A DNA stretch of 54,644 bases. It comes from Longirhabdus pacifica (GTDB lineage Bacteria; Bacillota; Bacilli; Paenibacillales; DSM-105158). Below, in pieces: positions 19,954 to 28,867 of this stretch; the first letter of the stretch is position 1, and each line of letters begins with the position of its first letter. The notes under the pieces are model-generated. The model made no database searches, had not been told where the DNA came from, and was given only the letters and a program-made list of their open reading frames with translations. The position numbers were made by a program, and so were the translations under genes. Where the stretch lies: the NCBI RefSeq assembly GCF_004115085.1, contig NZ_QXJP01000028.1, positions 1 to 54,644 of the forward strand. The letters are read 5' to 3'.

Positions 19954-21732
19954 TTATTGTTTGTCTGCCATGTACTGTGAGATACACTGCATAAATGATT
20001 CTCCATACTTATTGTATTTCGCTATACCCGCTCCTTTGATGGATAAAAACTCCACTTTCGTACTTGGTTTTTGTGAGCACATTTCGACCAATGTTGCATC
20101 GTGAAAAATAGTATATGGTGGTAGGTTTTCTTTTTCAGCAAACTCTTTTCGTAACAATCGCAATGCATCAAACAAATATTCATCGTACGTTGTTTCTTTT
20201 TTAACCACGCGGTTGATACGTTGCGTGACTTTGTCTTCCCCTTTCAATACTTGCAGTGATTTTGTGTTCAACTGCAACGTAGGATATCGACTTTCCGTTA
20301 AGGTTAAATAACCATCCGCGATAAGTAATTGAATCATTTGCAAAATTTCTTTTTCTTTATGTGTGCTCATAATGCCATACGTAGTGAGATGCTGAAAATG
20401 AAATTGTTTTATTTTACTATCTTGCGAACCTTTTAATACTTTTGCCGTCATGGTCGCTCCAAAACGTTCACCCATACGCTTTACACATGAAATGATTTTC
20501 ATCGCCTCAACGGTGATATCTACCACATCTCGATCATCTTTACAGTTAGAACACATACCGCAATGATCGTAAGCGTGGTCTCCAAAGTAGTGTACAATAT
20601 AGCGCTGTAAACATTCTGATGTATGCGCATAATCAATCATTTTTTGCAAATTACTATGTTCGATATGAACTCTATTCTCCTCTTTCTCCGACTGCTCTAT
20701 TAAAAATTTCTGCATCATAATATCCTGAGGAGCGTATAACAAAATGCATTCACCAGGTTGTCCATCTCTGCCGGCCCTGCCCGCCTCTTGATAATAAGAT
20801 TCAATATCTTTCGGTATATTGAGATGAATAACAAATCTAACGTTCGACTTATCAATTCCCATACCGAACGCATTGGTAGCTACAATCACTTGATAGTGGT
20901 CAAACAAAAACTGTTCCTGACTGTGTGCTCTCTCTTTTTCCGTCATTCCTGCATGATATTTGCCAGCCTTAAACCCTTTTTGCTGTAAGAATGTAGTGAG
21001 TTGATCTACTTCTTTTCTTGTTGAAGCGTAGATAATGCCAACTTCACGCTGTCTCTCTCTTAAATATTGTTCAACAAAGTCTTTTTTTACCGCACCTTTC
21101 ATAACAGAGAAGGATAAGTTAGATCGTTCATACCCTGTTTTAATGATTTTTGGTGATTTTAGATGCAGAAGTTTCATAATATCTTGTTCTACTTTTTGTG
21201 TTGCTGTAGCCGTGAAAGCCGCTACTACAGGAGTCTGAGGTAATTGTTGTATGACATCGTATATTTTCGTATAACTTGGTCTAAAATCATGGCCCCATTG
21301 CGATATACAATGCGCCTCATCCACTGCTATCAGAGGGATATCCAGTTGCATCAGTCTATTAACGAACATTTCCGACTCTAACCGCTCTGGTGCGATGTAC
21401 ACCATTTTATATTTCATCATCGATAGTTCACTCAGTCTTTTGTCCATTTGTCTTGAAGTAAGTGAACTATTAATATACGTCGTCGGGATACCCATGTTAT
21501 TTAATGTATCTACCTGATCTTTCATTAAAGAAATAAGAGGTGAGATGACGATAGTCACGCCATCCATCATCATTGCGGGTAATTGATAGCATAGTGATTT
21601 TCCCGCACCAGTAGGCATAATAGCAAGTGTATCGTTGTGATGTAGAAGTTCACTCACAATGTCTTCCTGTCCTGGTTTAAACGTATCGTACCCAAAAACG
21701 CTTTTCAATTCATCATAAATGGTTTGTTTCAT
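19954..21732 (-). CDS. recQ: ATP-dependent DNA helicase RecQ
   Basis: This is a 3'-5' DNA helicase of recombination and fork repair. The protein has motif I MPTGAGKSLCYQLP, DEAH box VDEAHCISQWGHDFRP, motif VI EAGRAGRDGQPGEC, the zinc-binding CGMCSNC segment of the RQC domain, and a C-terminal HRDC domain (FLSIKGAGIAKYNKYGE). I chose the ATG at 21732, giving 592 residues; AGGAG is 13 bases upstream, rather far. recQ is not between yabS and spoIIE in B. subtilis, so this is an insertion in a conserved block. Confidence 0.95.
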   Translation of the reverse strand: MKQTIYDELKSVFGYDTFKPGQEDIVSELLHHNDTLAIMPTGAGKSLCYQLPAMMMDGVTIVISPLISLMKDQVDTLNNMGIPTTYINSSLTSRQMDKRLSELSMMKYKMVYIAPERLESEMFVNRLMQLDIPLIAVDEAHCISQWGHDFRPSYTKIYDVIQQLPQTPVVAAFTATATQKVEQDIMKLLHLKSPKIIKTGYERSNLSFSVMKGAVKKDFVEQYLRERQREVGIIYASTRKEVDQLTTFLQQKGFKAGKYHAGMTEKERAHSQEQFLFDHYQVIVATNAFGMGIDKSNVRFVIHLNIPKDIESYYQEAGRAGRDGQPGECILLYAPQDIMMQKFLIEQSEKEENRVHIEHSNLQKMIDYAHTSECLQRYIVHYFGDHAYDHCGMCSNCKDDRDVVDITVEAMKIISCVKRMGERFGATMTAKVLKGSQDSKIKQFHFQHLTTYGIMSTHKEKEILQMIQLLIADGYLTLTESRYPTLQLNTKSLQVLKGEDKVTQRINRVVKKETTYDEYLFDALRLLRKEFAEKENLPPYTIFHDATLVEMCSQKPSTKVEFLSIKGAGIAKYNKYGESFMQCISQYMADKQ

Positions 21733-21806
21733 TTGGCAATAGCAACTCCTGTTAAAAAATGAGGCCTTCCATATCATGCGTTCTTACACTTATATTAACA
21801 TAATAA

Positions 21807-21844
21807 ATAGTTCATTTGCTCCATCAGAAAACAAATGAACTACT
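21807..21844 (-). terminator. Hairpin, probable terminator after spoIIE
   Basis: TAGTTCATTTG (21809-21819) pairs perfectly with CAAATGAACTA (21832-21842). On the minus strand it is followed by TTTATTATG, a weak T-run. It ends the spoIIE unit before recQ. Confidence 0.55.
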
Positions 21845-21886
21845 ATAGTAAGAGTATGATAACTTGTGCATTCACACCACTACATA

Positions 21887-24373
21887 CTAACTTACGGTTT
21901 TGGGACGTTCGATTCGTGACATACCAGGCCAACGAAAAGTAGCCCATTCCGGTTTGAAATCTTCCATCTTAGCTACCACAAGCGTCATATCATCTTTAAT
22001 CGTTCCTTGCTGGGCCCTTATGACTTTCTCAATTAAGCAGTCCGCAAATATTTGTGGTTCTTCCACATCAATTTCTGAAATAACTCGTTTCATCCATAAT
22101 TCTTTATTAATCGCATGACCTGGAGCATCGTACATCCCATCTGTCATCATAATGAGAATATCTCCCGGTTGCAATGTATGCCCTACTACATCAATGTCGA
22201 TATCTTGCAGGATGCCAATAGGTAAATTATTGGCTTCAATTAAGATCACCTCATCTCCGCGCTTGATAAAGCTTGGCGAAGAACCAATTTTCAAAAAAGT
22301 CGTTTGCGCACTGTATTGATCAATGATAGCAACATCTATCGTAGCAAACATTTCATCCGTGGATCGCAGTAATAAAATAGAATTGACTGACTTAATTGCT
22401 AATTTTTCATCCATGCCGGACTGCAGCAATTGCTGTAAAATGGCTAAAGCAGACTTACTCTCTTCACTTGCTCGCTCACCGTTACCCATACCGTCACTCA
22501 ATGCTACTGCAAACTTGCCATTATGTAATTGAATGGTTGTAAAGCTATCTCCTGACAACAAATCACCGTTTTTGGCCGCAGAAGCTATTCCGGTCTCCAC
22601 TTCATACTTTTTCGCTGATCCAAATAAAACGGTCTGGTAACCCTGCTGGTTTAATACATTATCCTCTCGTTTAACGACGATATTTTCAGATAGTATTTCC
22701 GATAACATAGGGGCAATAATTTTTCTGCATTCATCATACCCTGTCTTATATTGATGAACGATTTCGATTTCAACAGCTCCTTCGTCCAAACTAATAATAT
22801 CAATATACTCAATCGGCAATCCCAACTCTTGAAAAGCAAGCTTGATCTGCTCCTCCTGCATGAACATCGCTTGTCCTTCCCGCTCTATTTCAGTTGCCAA
22901 ATCATGCATGACTTGCGAAACACCTTCCAGCTGATCAGCAACCAGTTGTTTATTGTCTACTAACTGCTTTTTCCACTTTATATTGTTAGAATAAATCAAG
23001 TATTCTTTACTCATCACGTCCATGACCTGCTCTGGTTTCACACATGCAGACTTCCATTTCGATTTATTAAATTGATGATGACCCTCTATCGTTTCTACCA
23101 TTTCTTTCATCATTCCTATGGTTTGATCACATTCTTCCCCCCAACATTGCTTATTTTTCCAACATGTATTGCATGTCTTTGGTTTAATATATTCAATAAA
23201 CCCCTCCTTTTTACCGTGCATATGTTGCTCCTTGGCATTATCCCATTTTTCATAGTTAAAACTTTCTGATAATTTAGAAAAAATGCTAGAGAACTGTTTA
23301 ATACGCTGCGATGTCATTTCCCGCACCTTTTTAGCATAATCATAATGCGATTTTGAATGTTCACTCGTTCCTGGTATATATTTTGCTATTTTATCTATCA
23401 CACTTTTCGGCGTAAGCAGAAACAACGCTACAGCGGCAATGGATTCCATCGTGGAATATAAAATAGCTGCTTGTCCACCTAAATAAAATGAAAAAATAGA
23501 AGTACCCAAAATCATACCGAGCGCAACAGCTAATCTATTTCCCTCCCGTAAAAGTCCTGCTAACATACCAGAGAAAGCCAGTAAACTCATTTGCGTAATC
23601 GCTTCCACATTGGCAAGACTTAAAATCAAACCAGTGACGACACCAACGGATGCTCCTAATGGTGCACCACCTACAAAGGCGAACAACAATATTAGATATC
23701 TAGAAAGAATATTATCTATGGAATAACCTTGTATAAGCCAACCTACAGTTCCTGTCATGACAGATGCAAGTAAAATAATTAAACAAATAATCTCCTCATG
23801 CTTTAACTGATAATTTTTCTTTGCCATCATTAATACAGGCAAGGCTTGCATGAAAATTAAGGTTAGGATTAAGCTCAGTCCTGCTTCGACAACACATAAA
23901 AAATAAGCATACAGCCCACCAACATTCAAAAGTGTCACCGCAATCAATTTAACAACTAACATACTAAAGAAGACAACAATAGGGGCATGAGTCAGGTTTG
24001 ACTTTCCTTTTTTGTGCAGCACCGTTTGTGCAATCCAAAACAGAAGGATGCTGCTAATCGTCAGAAATGTCTGCTCATGATAACTAAAAAAGGTGCCTAA
24101 ACAAAGGGAAAGGAAAACGGGAAGTATGATATCCCTCTTTGTAAAATAAATAACAGCAAAAAAAGCGATGGAGAAGGGGGCAAGTTGTTCTAATATCATG
24201 GCTCGTCCTAACAAAAAAGCAATAAATAAAAGAAACAAACTAGACTTTTTGGCCAAAAAAAACTGTATCGGTTTAAAGTGTAAAAGTTTATTGCGAAGTA
24301 AACTGATATATTGTACAGATGTTTCTTTCCATTCCGTTCTCATTGAAAAATGAACTGACTGTTTTTTATTCAT
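21887..24373 (-). CDS. spoIIE: Stage II sporulation protein E (PP2C phosphatase)
   Basis: SpoIIE dephosphorylates SpoIIAA-P to activate sigma-F in the forespore and interacts with FtsZ at the polar septum. The 828-residue protein (827 in B. subtilis) has about ten membrane segments (roughly 45-325), a central regulatory region with a CNTCWKNKQCW cysteine cluster, and a C-terminal PP2C domain with ALSDGMGNGERASEESK, MMTDGMYDAPG and IKDDMTLVVA, which hold metal-binding aspartates. A GGTGGTG site precedes ATG. It is expressed from a Spo0A-type promoter. Confidence 0.97.
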   Translation of the reverse strand: MNKKQSVHFSMRTEWKETSVQYISLLRNKLLHFKPIQFFLAKKSSLFLLFIAFLLGRAMILEQLAPFSIAFFAVIYFTKRDIILPVFLSLCLGTFFSYHEQTFLTISSILLFWIAQTVLHKKGKSNLTHAPIVVFFSMLVVKLIAVTLLNVGGLYAYFLCVVEAGLSLILTLIFMQALPVLMMAKKNYQLKHEEIICLIILLASVMTGTVGWLIQGYSIDNILSRYLILLFAFVGGAPLGASVGVVTGLILSLANVEAITQMSLLAFSGMLAGLLREGNRLAVALGMILGTSIFSFYLGGQAAILYSTMESIAAVALFLLTPKSVIDKIAKYIPGTSEHSKSHYDYAKKVREMTSQRIKQFSSIFSKLSESFNYEKWDNAKEQHMHGKKEGFIEYIKPKTCNTCWKNKQCWGEECDQTIGMMKEMVETIEGHHQFNKSKWKSACVKPEQVMDVMSKEYLIYSNNIKWKKQLVDNKQLVADQLEGVSQVMHDLATEIEREGQAMFMQEEQIKLAFQELGLPIEYIDIISLDEGAVEIEIVHQYKTGYDECRKIIAPMLSEILSENIVVKREDNVLNQQGYQTVLFGSAKKYEVETGIASAAKNGDLLSGDSFTTIQLHNGKFAVALSDGMGNGERASEESKSALAILQQLLQSGMDEKLAIKSVNSILLLRSTDEMFATIDVAIIDQYSAQTTFLKIGSSPSFIKRGDEVILIEANNLPIGILQDIDIDVVGHTLQPGDILIMMTDGMYDAPGHAINKELWMKRVISEIDVEEPQIFADCLIEKVIRAQQGTIKDDMTLVVAKMEDFKPEWATFRWPGMSRIERPKTVS

Positions 24374-24406
24374 TGCAGCAACACCACCTAGTTATTTGGT
24401 GTTTCT

Positions 24407-24439
24407 ATTATATGGCGCAGCTATTAATAAGTTTGTCAT
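24407..24439 (-). promoter_or_regulatory. Spo0A-type spoIIE promoter with a 21-base spacer
   Basis: On the minus strand ATGACA (24434-24439) and TATAAT (24407-24412) are 21 bases apart, too far for ordinary sigma-A use. B. subtilis spoIIE and spoIIG promoters have the same long spacing (21-22) and need Spo0A-P. The start would lie about 27 bases before the spoIIE ATG. Confidence 0.7.
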
Positions 24440-24465
24440 AATTACTTGGAACGAAAAAAAAACTT

Positions 24466-24472
24466 TCCGACA
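24466..24472 (-). promoter_or_regulatory. Probable Spo0A box upstream of spoIIE
   Basis: TGTCGGA on the minus strand differs from TGTCGAA at one base. It lies about 27 bases upstream of the -35 of the long-spacer promoter. Confidence 0.5.
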
Positions 24473-24610
24473 AGCCCACTTCTCTTGCTCTCCTTGTGTT
24501 TTTTAGTTATACAAGGGGTGAAGATCTGCTTTTCATGCTAATTTATTTAGCAAATATTGCATGCAAATGACTGAAAACAGATAGTTATGCAGCTAAAGTG
24601 TTGATTGTAC

Positions 24611-24642
24611 CAGGTTTATACACATCTTGTATAACCAACCTG
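24611..24642. other. Hairpin in the yabR-spoIIE gap
   Basis: CAGGTTTATACA (24611-24622) pairs with TGTATAACCAACCTG (24628-24642), with a three-base bulge. There is no T-run. Apart from this hairpin, two Spo0A-like boxes, the spoIIE promoter and the yabR terminator, I see nothing in the 422-base gap, and no tRNA. Confidence 0.5.
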
Positions 24643-24686
24643 CCTTTTCATCGAATTATGAATATGAAGCAAGTATAAACCATAAC

Positions 24687-24693
24687 TTCGACA
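24687..24693 (-). promoter_or_regulatory. Consensus Spo0A box, distal
   Basis: TGTCGAA on the minus strand is a perfect 0A box. It lies about 290 bases upstream of the spoIIE transcription start, so its role is unclear; it could be a chance match. Confidence 0.35.
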
Positions 24694-24716
24694 AAAAAAT
24701 AAAATGTGGACAATAT

Positions 24717-24741
24717 AAAAACCATCCTTCCTAGGATGGCT
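24717..24741 (-). terminator. Terminator after yabR
   Basis: CCATCC (24722-24727) pairs with GGATGG (24734-24739). The minus strand continues GGTTTTTAT. It separates yabR from spoIIE. Confidence 0.75.
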
Positions 24742-24795
24742 ATTTGTCATATTCATTGTTATATTCGTATTTACAAATGCAAGCTTATCTATCTA

Positions 24796-25254
24796 TTAAA
24801 ATCTCTTTGCTCCTTTTCCACCACGTTTCGATTCGGTATGCTTTTTCAGAGATGAGATTCTTTCTTCACTGTCTTTAAGAAATCTTGACATCTTATCTTC
24901 AAACGTTTGGAATTTGTCTCCTCCACCGCGTCTGTTATTATTGCGAGAAAATGATCTATCTCTGTCGCGTGGTGGTCTCTCAGATCGTTGAGGTCTAGGA
25001 GAAGTATTTTCCATTTTGGGTTTATCTACTGCTTTGCGGATAGACAAACCAATTTTGCCATTATCCACTTGAATGACTTTGACTACTACTTTATCATTCA
25101 CTTTCAAATGTTCATTAATATCTTTTACATAACTATCAGCAATTTCAGAGATATGAACAAGTCCAGTTTCTCCGCCTGGTAGCTCTACAAAAGCTCCAAA
25201 TTTTGTAATACCTGTTACTTTCCCATCAAGTTTGCTGCCCACTTCGATTGACAT
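24796..25254 (-). CDS. yabR: S1-domain RNA-binding protein, YabR-like
   Basis: The 152-residue protein has one S1 domain (about 1-72) with GSKLDGKVTGITKFGAFVEL and GLVHISEIADSYVKD. A basic, low-complexity tail rich in Arg, Pro and Gly follows, with RRGGGDKF. B. subtilis YabR (128 residues) is of the general-stress GSP13 type and probably binds ribosomes; that is family knowledge. AAGGAGGAG precedes ATG. It follows divIC, as in B. subtilis, and ends at a terminator. Confidence 0.9.
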   Translation of the reverse strand: MSIEVGSKLDGKVTGITKFGAFVELPGGETGLVHISEIADSYVKDINEHLKVNDKVVVKVIQVDNGKIGLSIRKAVDKPKMENTSPRPQRSERPPRDRDRSFSRNNNRRGGGDKFQTFEDKMSRFLKDSEERISSLKKHTESKRGGKGAKRF

Positions 25255-25416
25255 AAATTAAATTGCTCCTCCTTAAGAATACTTTCTTTTGTCCCCCATT
25301 GGTCTTCAATGGTAGGCAAATATAATGAAATGAATGGCGTATATCATAATCATGTACGTAATTCATTTACTACAATGTTTATATATTTTTTAATTGTTTT
25401 GTTATGAATGGATTGA

Positions 25417-25728
25417 TTAGTTTGGGAGTAATTGTTGACCAGGATAAATCATATGATAATCTCGGTGTAAAATTTGCTCCATATATTCATCATCTTGAAG
25501 TTTTTCTTTTTCCGCTAAATAATATTGATTTTCTTCCAATGCAGTTGACAATTCAGACTGCAATGCAGATAGTTGTGCTTTTTTTTCTTTAATGCCGTTA
25601 TACTGATCCCACAGTGTAAAACCTGCCCAGCTCATAAATAAAAGCAGAGCAACGAATAAAAGGCGTAGTCTCCTCTTAGCTCCATCATATTTTTTTTCAC
25701 TTGCAACATTTGAGCGTTGTGAATTCAC
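25417..25728 (-). CDS. divIC: Cell-division protein DivIC
   Basis: DivIC is a bitopic divisome protein that works with FtsL and DivIB at midcell. The chosen start, GTG at 25728, is seven bases after AGGAGG and gives 103 residues; an upstream in-frame ATG (25767) would lie within yabQ. The features are a short basic N terminus, one membrane segment (about 23-40), a coiled coil (about 45-75) and a septum-formation-initiator-type C terminus with LQDDEYMEQILHRDYHMIYPGQ. It lies just after yabQ. Confidence 0.92.
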   Translation of the reverse strand: MNSQRSNVASEKKYDGAKRRLRLLFVALLLFMSWAGFTLWDQYNGIKEKKAQLSALQSELSTALEENQYYLAEKEKLQDDEYMEQILHRDYHMIYPGQQLLPN

Positions 25729-25739
25729 TACGTTTCCTC

Positions 25740-26315
25740 CTAAAACAGACGCTTTACCCATGTCCATAGCTTCTTCAGCCTAGTAACCAACTTGTTTATC
25801 CAATGACTAATATAGGTTCGACTGAGCCATCTATAACATATTAAAAATATATAACGTATTAAAGACCACAAAGGATATAATAATTGTAACACAATCTTAT
25901 ATAAGAAAATAGTCATAGCCGTTACAAGAGCAAAAAAAACTGTAAAAATTTTATACATCCAAATAAAAGGTCTAGTGATAATAAAGGCAAACCAATAACA
26001 AACAAAAGTTATTATTTTAATTAATAAAGTAAAAAATTGTATGGTGAACTTGCTCCACAACTGAAAATATAGCACTCCACTAGCTGCAATAAATAAGAAA
26101 AATATCACTCTGACTTCTCCGCTTGCACTACTATACAGCACCCAAAACACAAATACCATACTCAAAAAACAGTACAGCAAATCGAACAATGGAATATAGC
26201 GACGATGAAGATGCAAATGATGATACAACACACGATAACCGTCAAAGGCGAAGCCAAGGGCATGTCCGCAAAGAAACATAGAGAATAGCGTTACAAATTG
26301 ATTCGCTAATGTCAC
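25740..26315 (-). CDS. yabQ: Spore cortex biosynthesis membrane protein YabQ
   Basis: The 191-residue, highly hydrophobic protein has about five membrane segments: LYCFLSMVFVFWVLY, VIFFLFIAASGVLYFQLW and more. It ends in a basic, Trp-rich tail. YabQ is required for cortex formation and is found in the outer forespore membrane in B. subtilis; the function is transferred from the family. The start overlaps the yabP stop by four bases. Confidence 0.9.
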   Translation of the reverse strand: MTLANQFVTLFSMFLCGHALGFAFDGYRVLYHHLHLHRRYIPLFDLLYCFLSMVFVFWVLYSSASGEVRVIFFLFIAASGVLYFQLWSKFTIQFFTLLIKIITFVCYWFAFIITRPFIWMYKIFTVFFALVTAMTIFLYKIVLQLLYPLWSLIRYIFLICYRWLSRTYISHWINKLVTRLKKLWTWVKRLF

Positions 26316-26584
26316 TTGAACAGTTTACTCCATATCCCTTTACTTTTTTGTGCATTGTTATCTAAGTAACCCATTCGCGTGATCAGGCCTTCAATCGCCA
26401 CCAGTCCATGTTCCAAGTTCAAATTTTTAATGTGTAGATTTTGTCCATGTATAGATAGAAACCCGCATTCTGTTTCAAGCAAAAACTCTTCACTATCAAA
26501 GCTTTCTACATTTAGCACACCAGATATTTCCATTAATTTTCTGTTTAATAGTTTGATTTCTTGCTTTTTTGTTCCCTGTTCCAT
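26312..26584 (-). CDS. yabP: Sporulation protein YabP
   Basis: The 90-residue YabP/YqfC-family protein has the signature LLNRKLMEISGVLNVESFDSEEF and a TECGFLSIHGQNLHIKNLNLE core. It forms an operon with yabQ. In B. subtilis it is controlled by sigma-E. Here a sigma-E-like promoter lies just upstream and a terminator separates it from rqcP. The molecular role is not known in detail. Confidence 0.93.
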   Translation of the reverse strand: MEQGTKKQEIKLLNRKLMEISGVLNVESFDSEEFLLETECGFLSIHGQNLHIKNLNLEHGLVAIEGLITRMGYLDNNAQKSKGIWSKLFK

Positions 26585-26618
26585 ATGCCCGTACCCCTCC
26601 CTTTTACTTCATTGTTAT

Positions 26619-26647
26619 GGAGTACGGTCGATTTTTAGAACCATATT
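26619..26647 (-). promoter_or_regulatory. Possible sigma-E promoter of yabPQ
   Basis: On the minus strand AATATGG (26641-26647) and CGTACTCC (26619-26626) are 14 bases apart. Both parts loosely fit the sigma-E pattern (ATA...CATACAnT). The location before a known sigma-E gene supports it. Confidence 0.4.
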
Positions 26648-26652
26648 TTGTG

Positions 26653-26701
26653 TAAAAAAAAGAGGATTTTCAGTTCATTACGAAATGAACCTAAATCCTC
26701 T
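26653..26701 (-). terminator. Strong terminator after rqcP
   Basis: AGAGGATTT...GTTCATT pairs with AATGAAC...AAATCCTCT (26661-26701), and the minus strand then has eight T. It begins one base past the rqcP stop and isolates the yabPQ unit. Confidence 0.88.
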
Positions 26702-26702
26702 A

Positions 26703-26975
26703 TTAAAATAATGAATGATCGGTATGTGCTTTTTCTTCTATTATGCTATACATATCCGCAGCTGCTGCCTTATGAATGGACTCTGCCAGATGATTAACTT
26801 CAATAATGAGTGTCTTCTGACCGTATTGAATGGATAGTTGATCGCCTACTTTCACGCTGCTACTTGCCTTTGACTCTACACCATTCAACAACACACGCCC
26901 AGCATCAGCAAACTCTTTTGCTACGGTACGTCTTTTCACAAGTCTTGAAACTTTTAAGAACTTGTCTAATCTCAT
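26703..26975 (-). CDS. rqcP: S4-domain RNA-binding protein RqcP (YabO)
   Basis: This is a 90-residue single S4 domain with RLDKFLKVSRLVKRRTVAKE at the N terminus and the usual DAGRVLLNG. B. subtilis RqcP works with RqcH at stalled 50S subunits in C-terminal alanine tailing, a ribosome quality-control step. It begins at the stop codon of the HU gene (one-base overlap), so translation is coupled. Confidence 0.95.
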   Translation of the reverse strand: MRLDKFLKVSRLVKRRTVAKEFADAGRVLLNGVESKASSSVKVGDQLSIQYGQKTLIIEVNHLAESIHKAAAADMYSIIEEKAHTDHSLF

Positions 26976-27247
26976 TACTTTACCGCTTCTTTTAATTTAT
27001 TTCCAGCTTTGAATGCAGGTACAGTCGTTTCAGGAATTTCAATTTCTTTCCCTGTTTGCGGGTTGCGACCTAAACGGCTGTTACGCTTACGAGTTTCAAA
27101 TGTACCGAAACCGATCAATTGTACTTTATCCCCTTTAGATAGAGCATCTGTAACTTCACCCATAAAATTATTCAGGACCGCTTCCACGTCTTTTTTAGTT
27201 AAACCACTTTTCCCTGCAATACTATTGATTAAATCTGTTTTATTCAT
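26975..27247 (-). CDS. hup: DNA-binding protein HU
   Basis: This is a small histone-like protein that bends DNA non-specifically. The 90 residues show MNKTDLINSIAGKSGLTKKD and the family signature GFGTFETRKRNSRLGRNPQT. It lies between mazG and rqcP; in B. subtilis HU (hbs) is elsewhere, but a mazG-HU-S4-yabP order is found in other spore formers. It has a good AGGAGG site and its own upstream region of 114 bases. Confidence 0.96.
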   Translation of the reverse strand: MNKTDLINSIAGKSGLTKKDVEAVLNNFMGEVTDALSKGDKVQLIGFGTFETRKRNSRLGRNPQTGKEIEIPETTVPAFKAGNKLKEAVK

Positions 27248-27317
27248 TATTTTTCCTCCTAATTTTAAACGTCGTGTCTAAGTTTAGTAATCAGTATGAA
27301 ACATTACCAAAACATAT

Positions 27318-27345
27318 ATTCTTCTTTGTTGTACTAAAATCCTTC
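27318..27345 (-). promoter_or_regulatory. Possible sigma-H-like promoter of hup-rqcP
   Basis: On the minus strand GAAGGATTT (27337-27345) and AAGAAT (27318-27323) fit the sigma-H elements, but the 13-base gap is slightly long. Treat as tentative. Confidence 0.3.
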
Positions 27346-27361
27346 TAATTCACAAATTTTT

Positions 27362-28840
27362 TTATTTTTTTGTTTGATCCTTGGCTTCTTGCCACCATGT
27401 TTCCATTTCTTCTAAAGAAGTGTCTTGAAACGTTTTATGATTCATTTTTAGTTTGTCTTCTATATAATGGAATCGGTAATAAAATTTCTGGTTAATGGCT
27501 GACAATGCTTCATCTGGATCAATGTCTAAGCATCTTGCTATATTTAATACTGAAAATAGCACATCTCCAAATTCTAAACGTTGTTCCTCTTTATTTTGTT
27601 GCAGAATAGCCTCTTTTAACTCTACTATTTCTTCTTGTAGTTTGGCAATGACATCATCGATATGACTCCAATCAAAACCAACCTTAGCAGCTTTTTTCTG
27701 ATACGCCATCGCTTTGAAGTAGGCTGGCATACCACTAGGTACACTATCAAGAATAGACGTCGCTATATCTTTCCCCTTCATCTCTTTCTCTGTCTTCTTC
27801 ACTTGCTCCCAATTTTGCAACGCTTCTTCTGCATCTAACGCTTCATCATGACCAAACACGTGGGGATGACGTCGTATTAACTTTTCGTTAATTCCTTCTA
27901 TGACATCCCAGACGTTAAACACGCCTTCCTCTTCTTCCATTTGAGCGTGCATCATAACTTGTAGTAATAAGTCCCCCAATTCTTCCTGCATGCCGTCCAC
28001 ATCGTCCTCATCAATCGCTTCAATAACTTCAAATGTTTCTTCTATTAAGTTTTTTCTAATAGATTGATGGGTTTGTTTGCGGTCCCATGGACATCCCTCA
28101 GGGCTTCTTAAAATATTCACTATACGGTGTAGTTGTTCGAAACTTCGATTAGCTAGGCTTGTATCTTCACTACGAGGTACCCATACGACAGATGTATTAC
28201 CGTATCCATCAATACGGTCTAATGCATATAAAGGAATGTTTACTAGCGATTCTTCTCCTTCGATACCTAAAGCATGGCCAACGGTAACTTCGTAATCTTC
28301 TGGAAATTGCTCCATTAAGGTTAATTTCACATCGGATGCAGTGAACTGATTGTATATTTGGCAAATAATAAGATGCTGCTTTGCATCGATATGTACCCCT
28401 TCTATTGCGGTGGCATCTAGCAATTGAAATCCTTCGATCGGATCGAAATTAAAAGCGATAAAAAGCTGATCTAAAAAACTCTCTCCCCCTAAAATACGCA
28501 ACGATATGTGTTCTTGTTCACAGGTGAGTTTTAAACGTTTTACAGTTTCTTCGGCAATCATTGGGTGTCCAGGGACAGCATACACAATTTCTTTATTTTT
28601 TTGCTGTATTTCGGAAATGATGACGTCATGTATATTTTGATATACATTTGAAAATGAATCGTGTTTTTCATATATATCATCAAAAGTGTGATATGTTATA
28701 CCTTGTTCTTTTAATTTTTTCGCGATAGGATGTGTGCCTGTGCGAAGATAAACATGCTCTGTCTGTGTTAACATGTGCCATGCTTCCAACGTAATTTGCT
28801 CCGGATTACCCGAACCGAGCCCAACAATCGTTAATCTCAT
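27362..28840 (-). CDS. mazG: Fused tetrapyrrole-methylase-like / MazG NTP pyrophosphohydrolase (YabN)
   Basis: The 492-residue two-domain protein has an N-terminal SAM-dependent methylase-like domain (about 1-225, TIVGLGSGNPEQITLEA; VPGHPMIAEETV). Two MazG repeats follow (about 240-490), with EETFEVIEAIDE...EELGDLLLQVMMHA and EFGDVLFSVLN metal-binding acidic residues. MazG hydrolyses NTPs to NMPs as a housecleaning activity; the methylase substrate is unknown. It matches B. subtilis YabN (489). The spoVB-like gene yabM, which precedes it there, is absent. Confidence 0.95.
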   Translation of the reverse strand: MRLTIVGLGSGNPEQITLEAWHMLTQTEHVYLRTGTHPIAKKLKEQGITYHTFDDIYEKHDSFSNVYQNIHDVIISEIQQKNKEIVYAVPGHPMIAEETVKRLKLTCEQEHISLRILGGESFLDQLFIAFNFDPIEGFQLLDATAIEGVHIDAKQHLIICQIYNQFTASDVKLTLMEQFPEDYEVTVGHALGIEGEESLVNIPLYALDRIDGYGNTSVVWVPRSEDTSLANRSFEQLHRIVNILRSPEGCPWDRKQTHQSIRKNLIEETFEVIEAIDEDDVDGMQEELGDLLLQVMMHAQMEEEEGVFNVWDVIEGINEKLIRRHPHVFGHDEALDAEEALQNWEQVKKTEKEMKGKDIATSILDSVPSGMPAYFKAMAYQKKAAKVGFDWSHIDDVIAKLQEEIVELKEAILQQNKEEQRLEFGDVLFSVLNIARCLDIDPDEALSAINQKFYYRFHYIEDKLKMNHKTFQDTSLEEMETWWQEAKDQTKK

Positions 28841-28867
28841 CCTTAACCATCCCCTACATTTCTACTA

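Noticed and set aside
24374..24795. tRNA genes expected near spoIIE
   Set aside because: No GTTCGAATC-like T-loop or acceptor stem on either strand.
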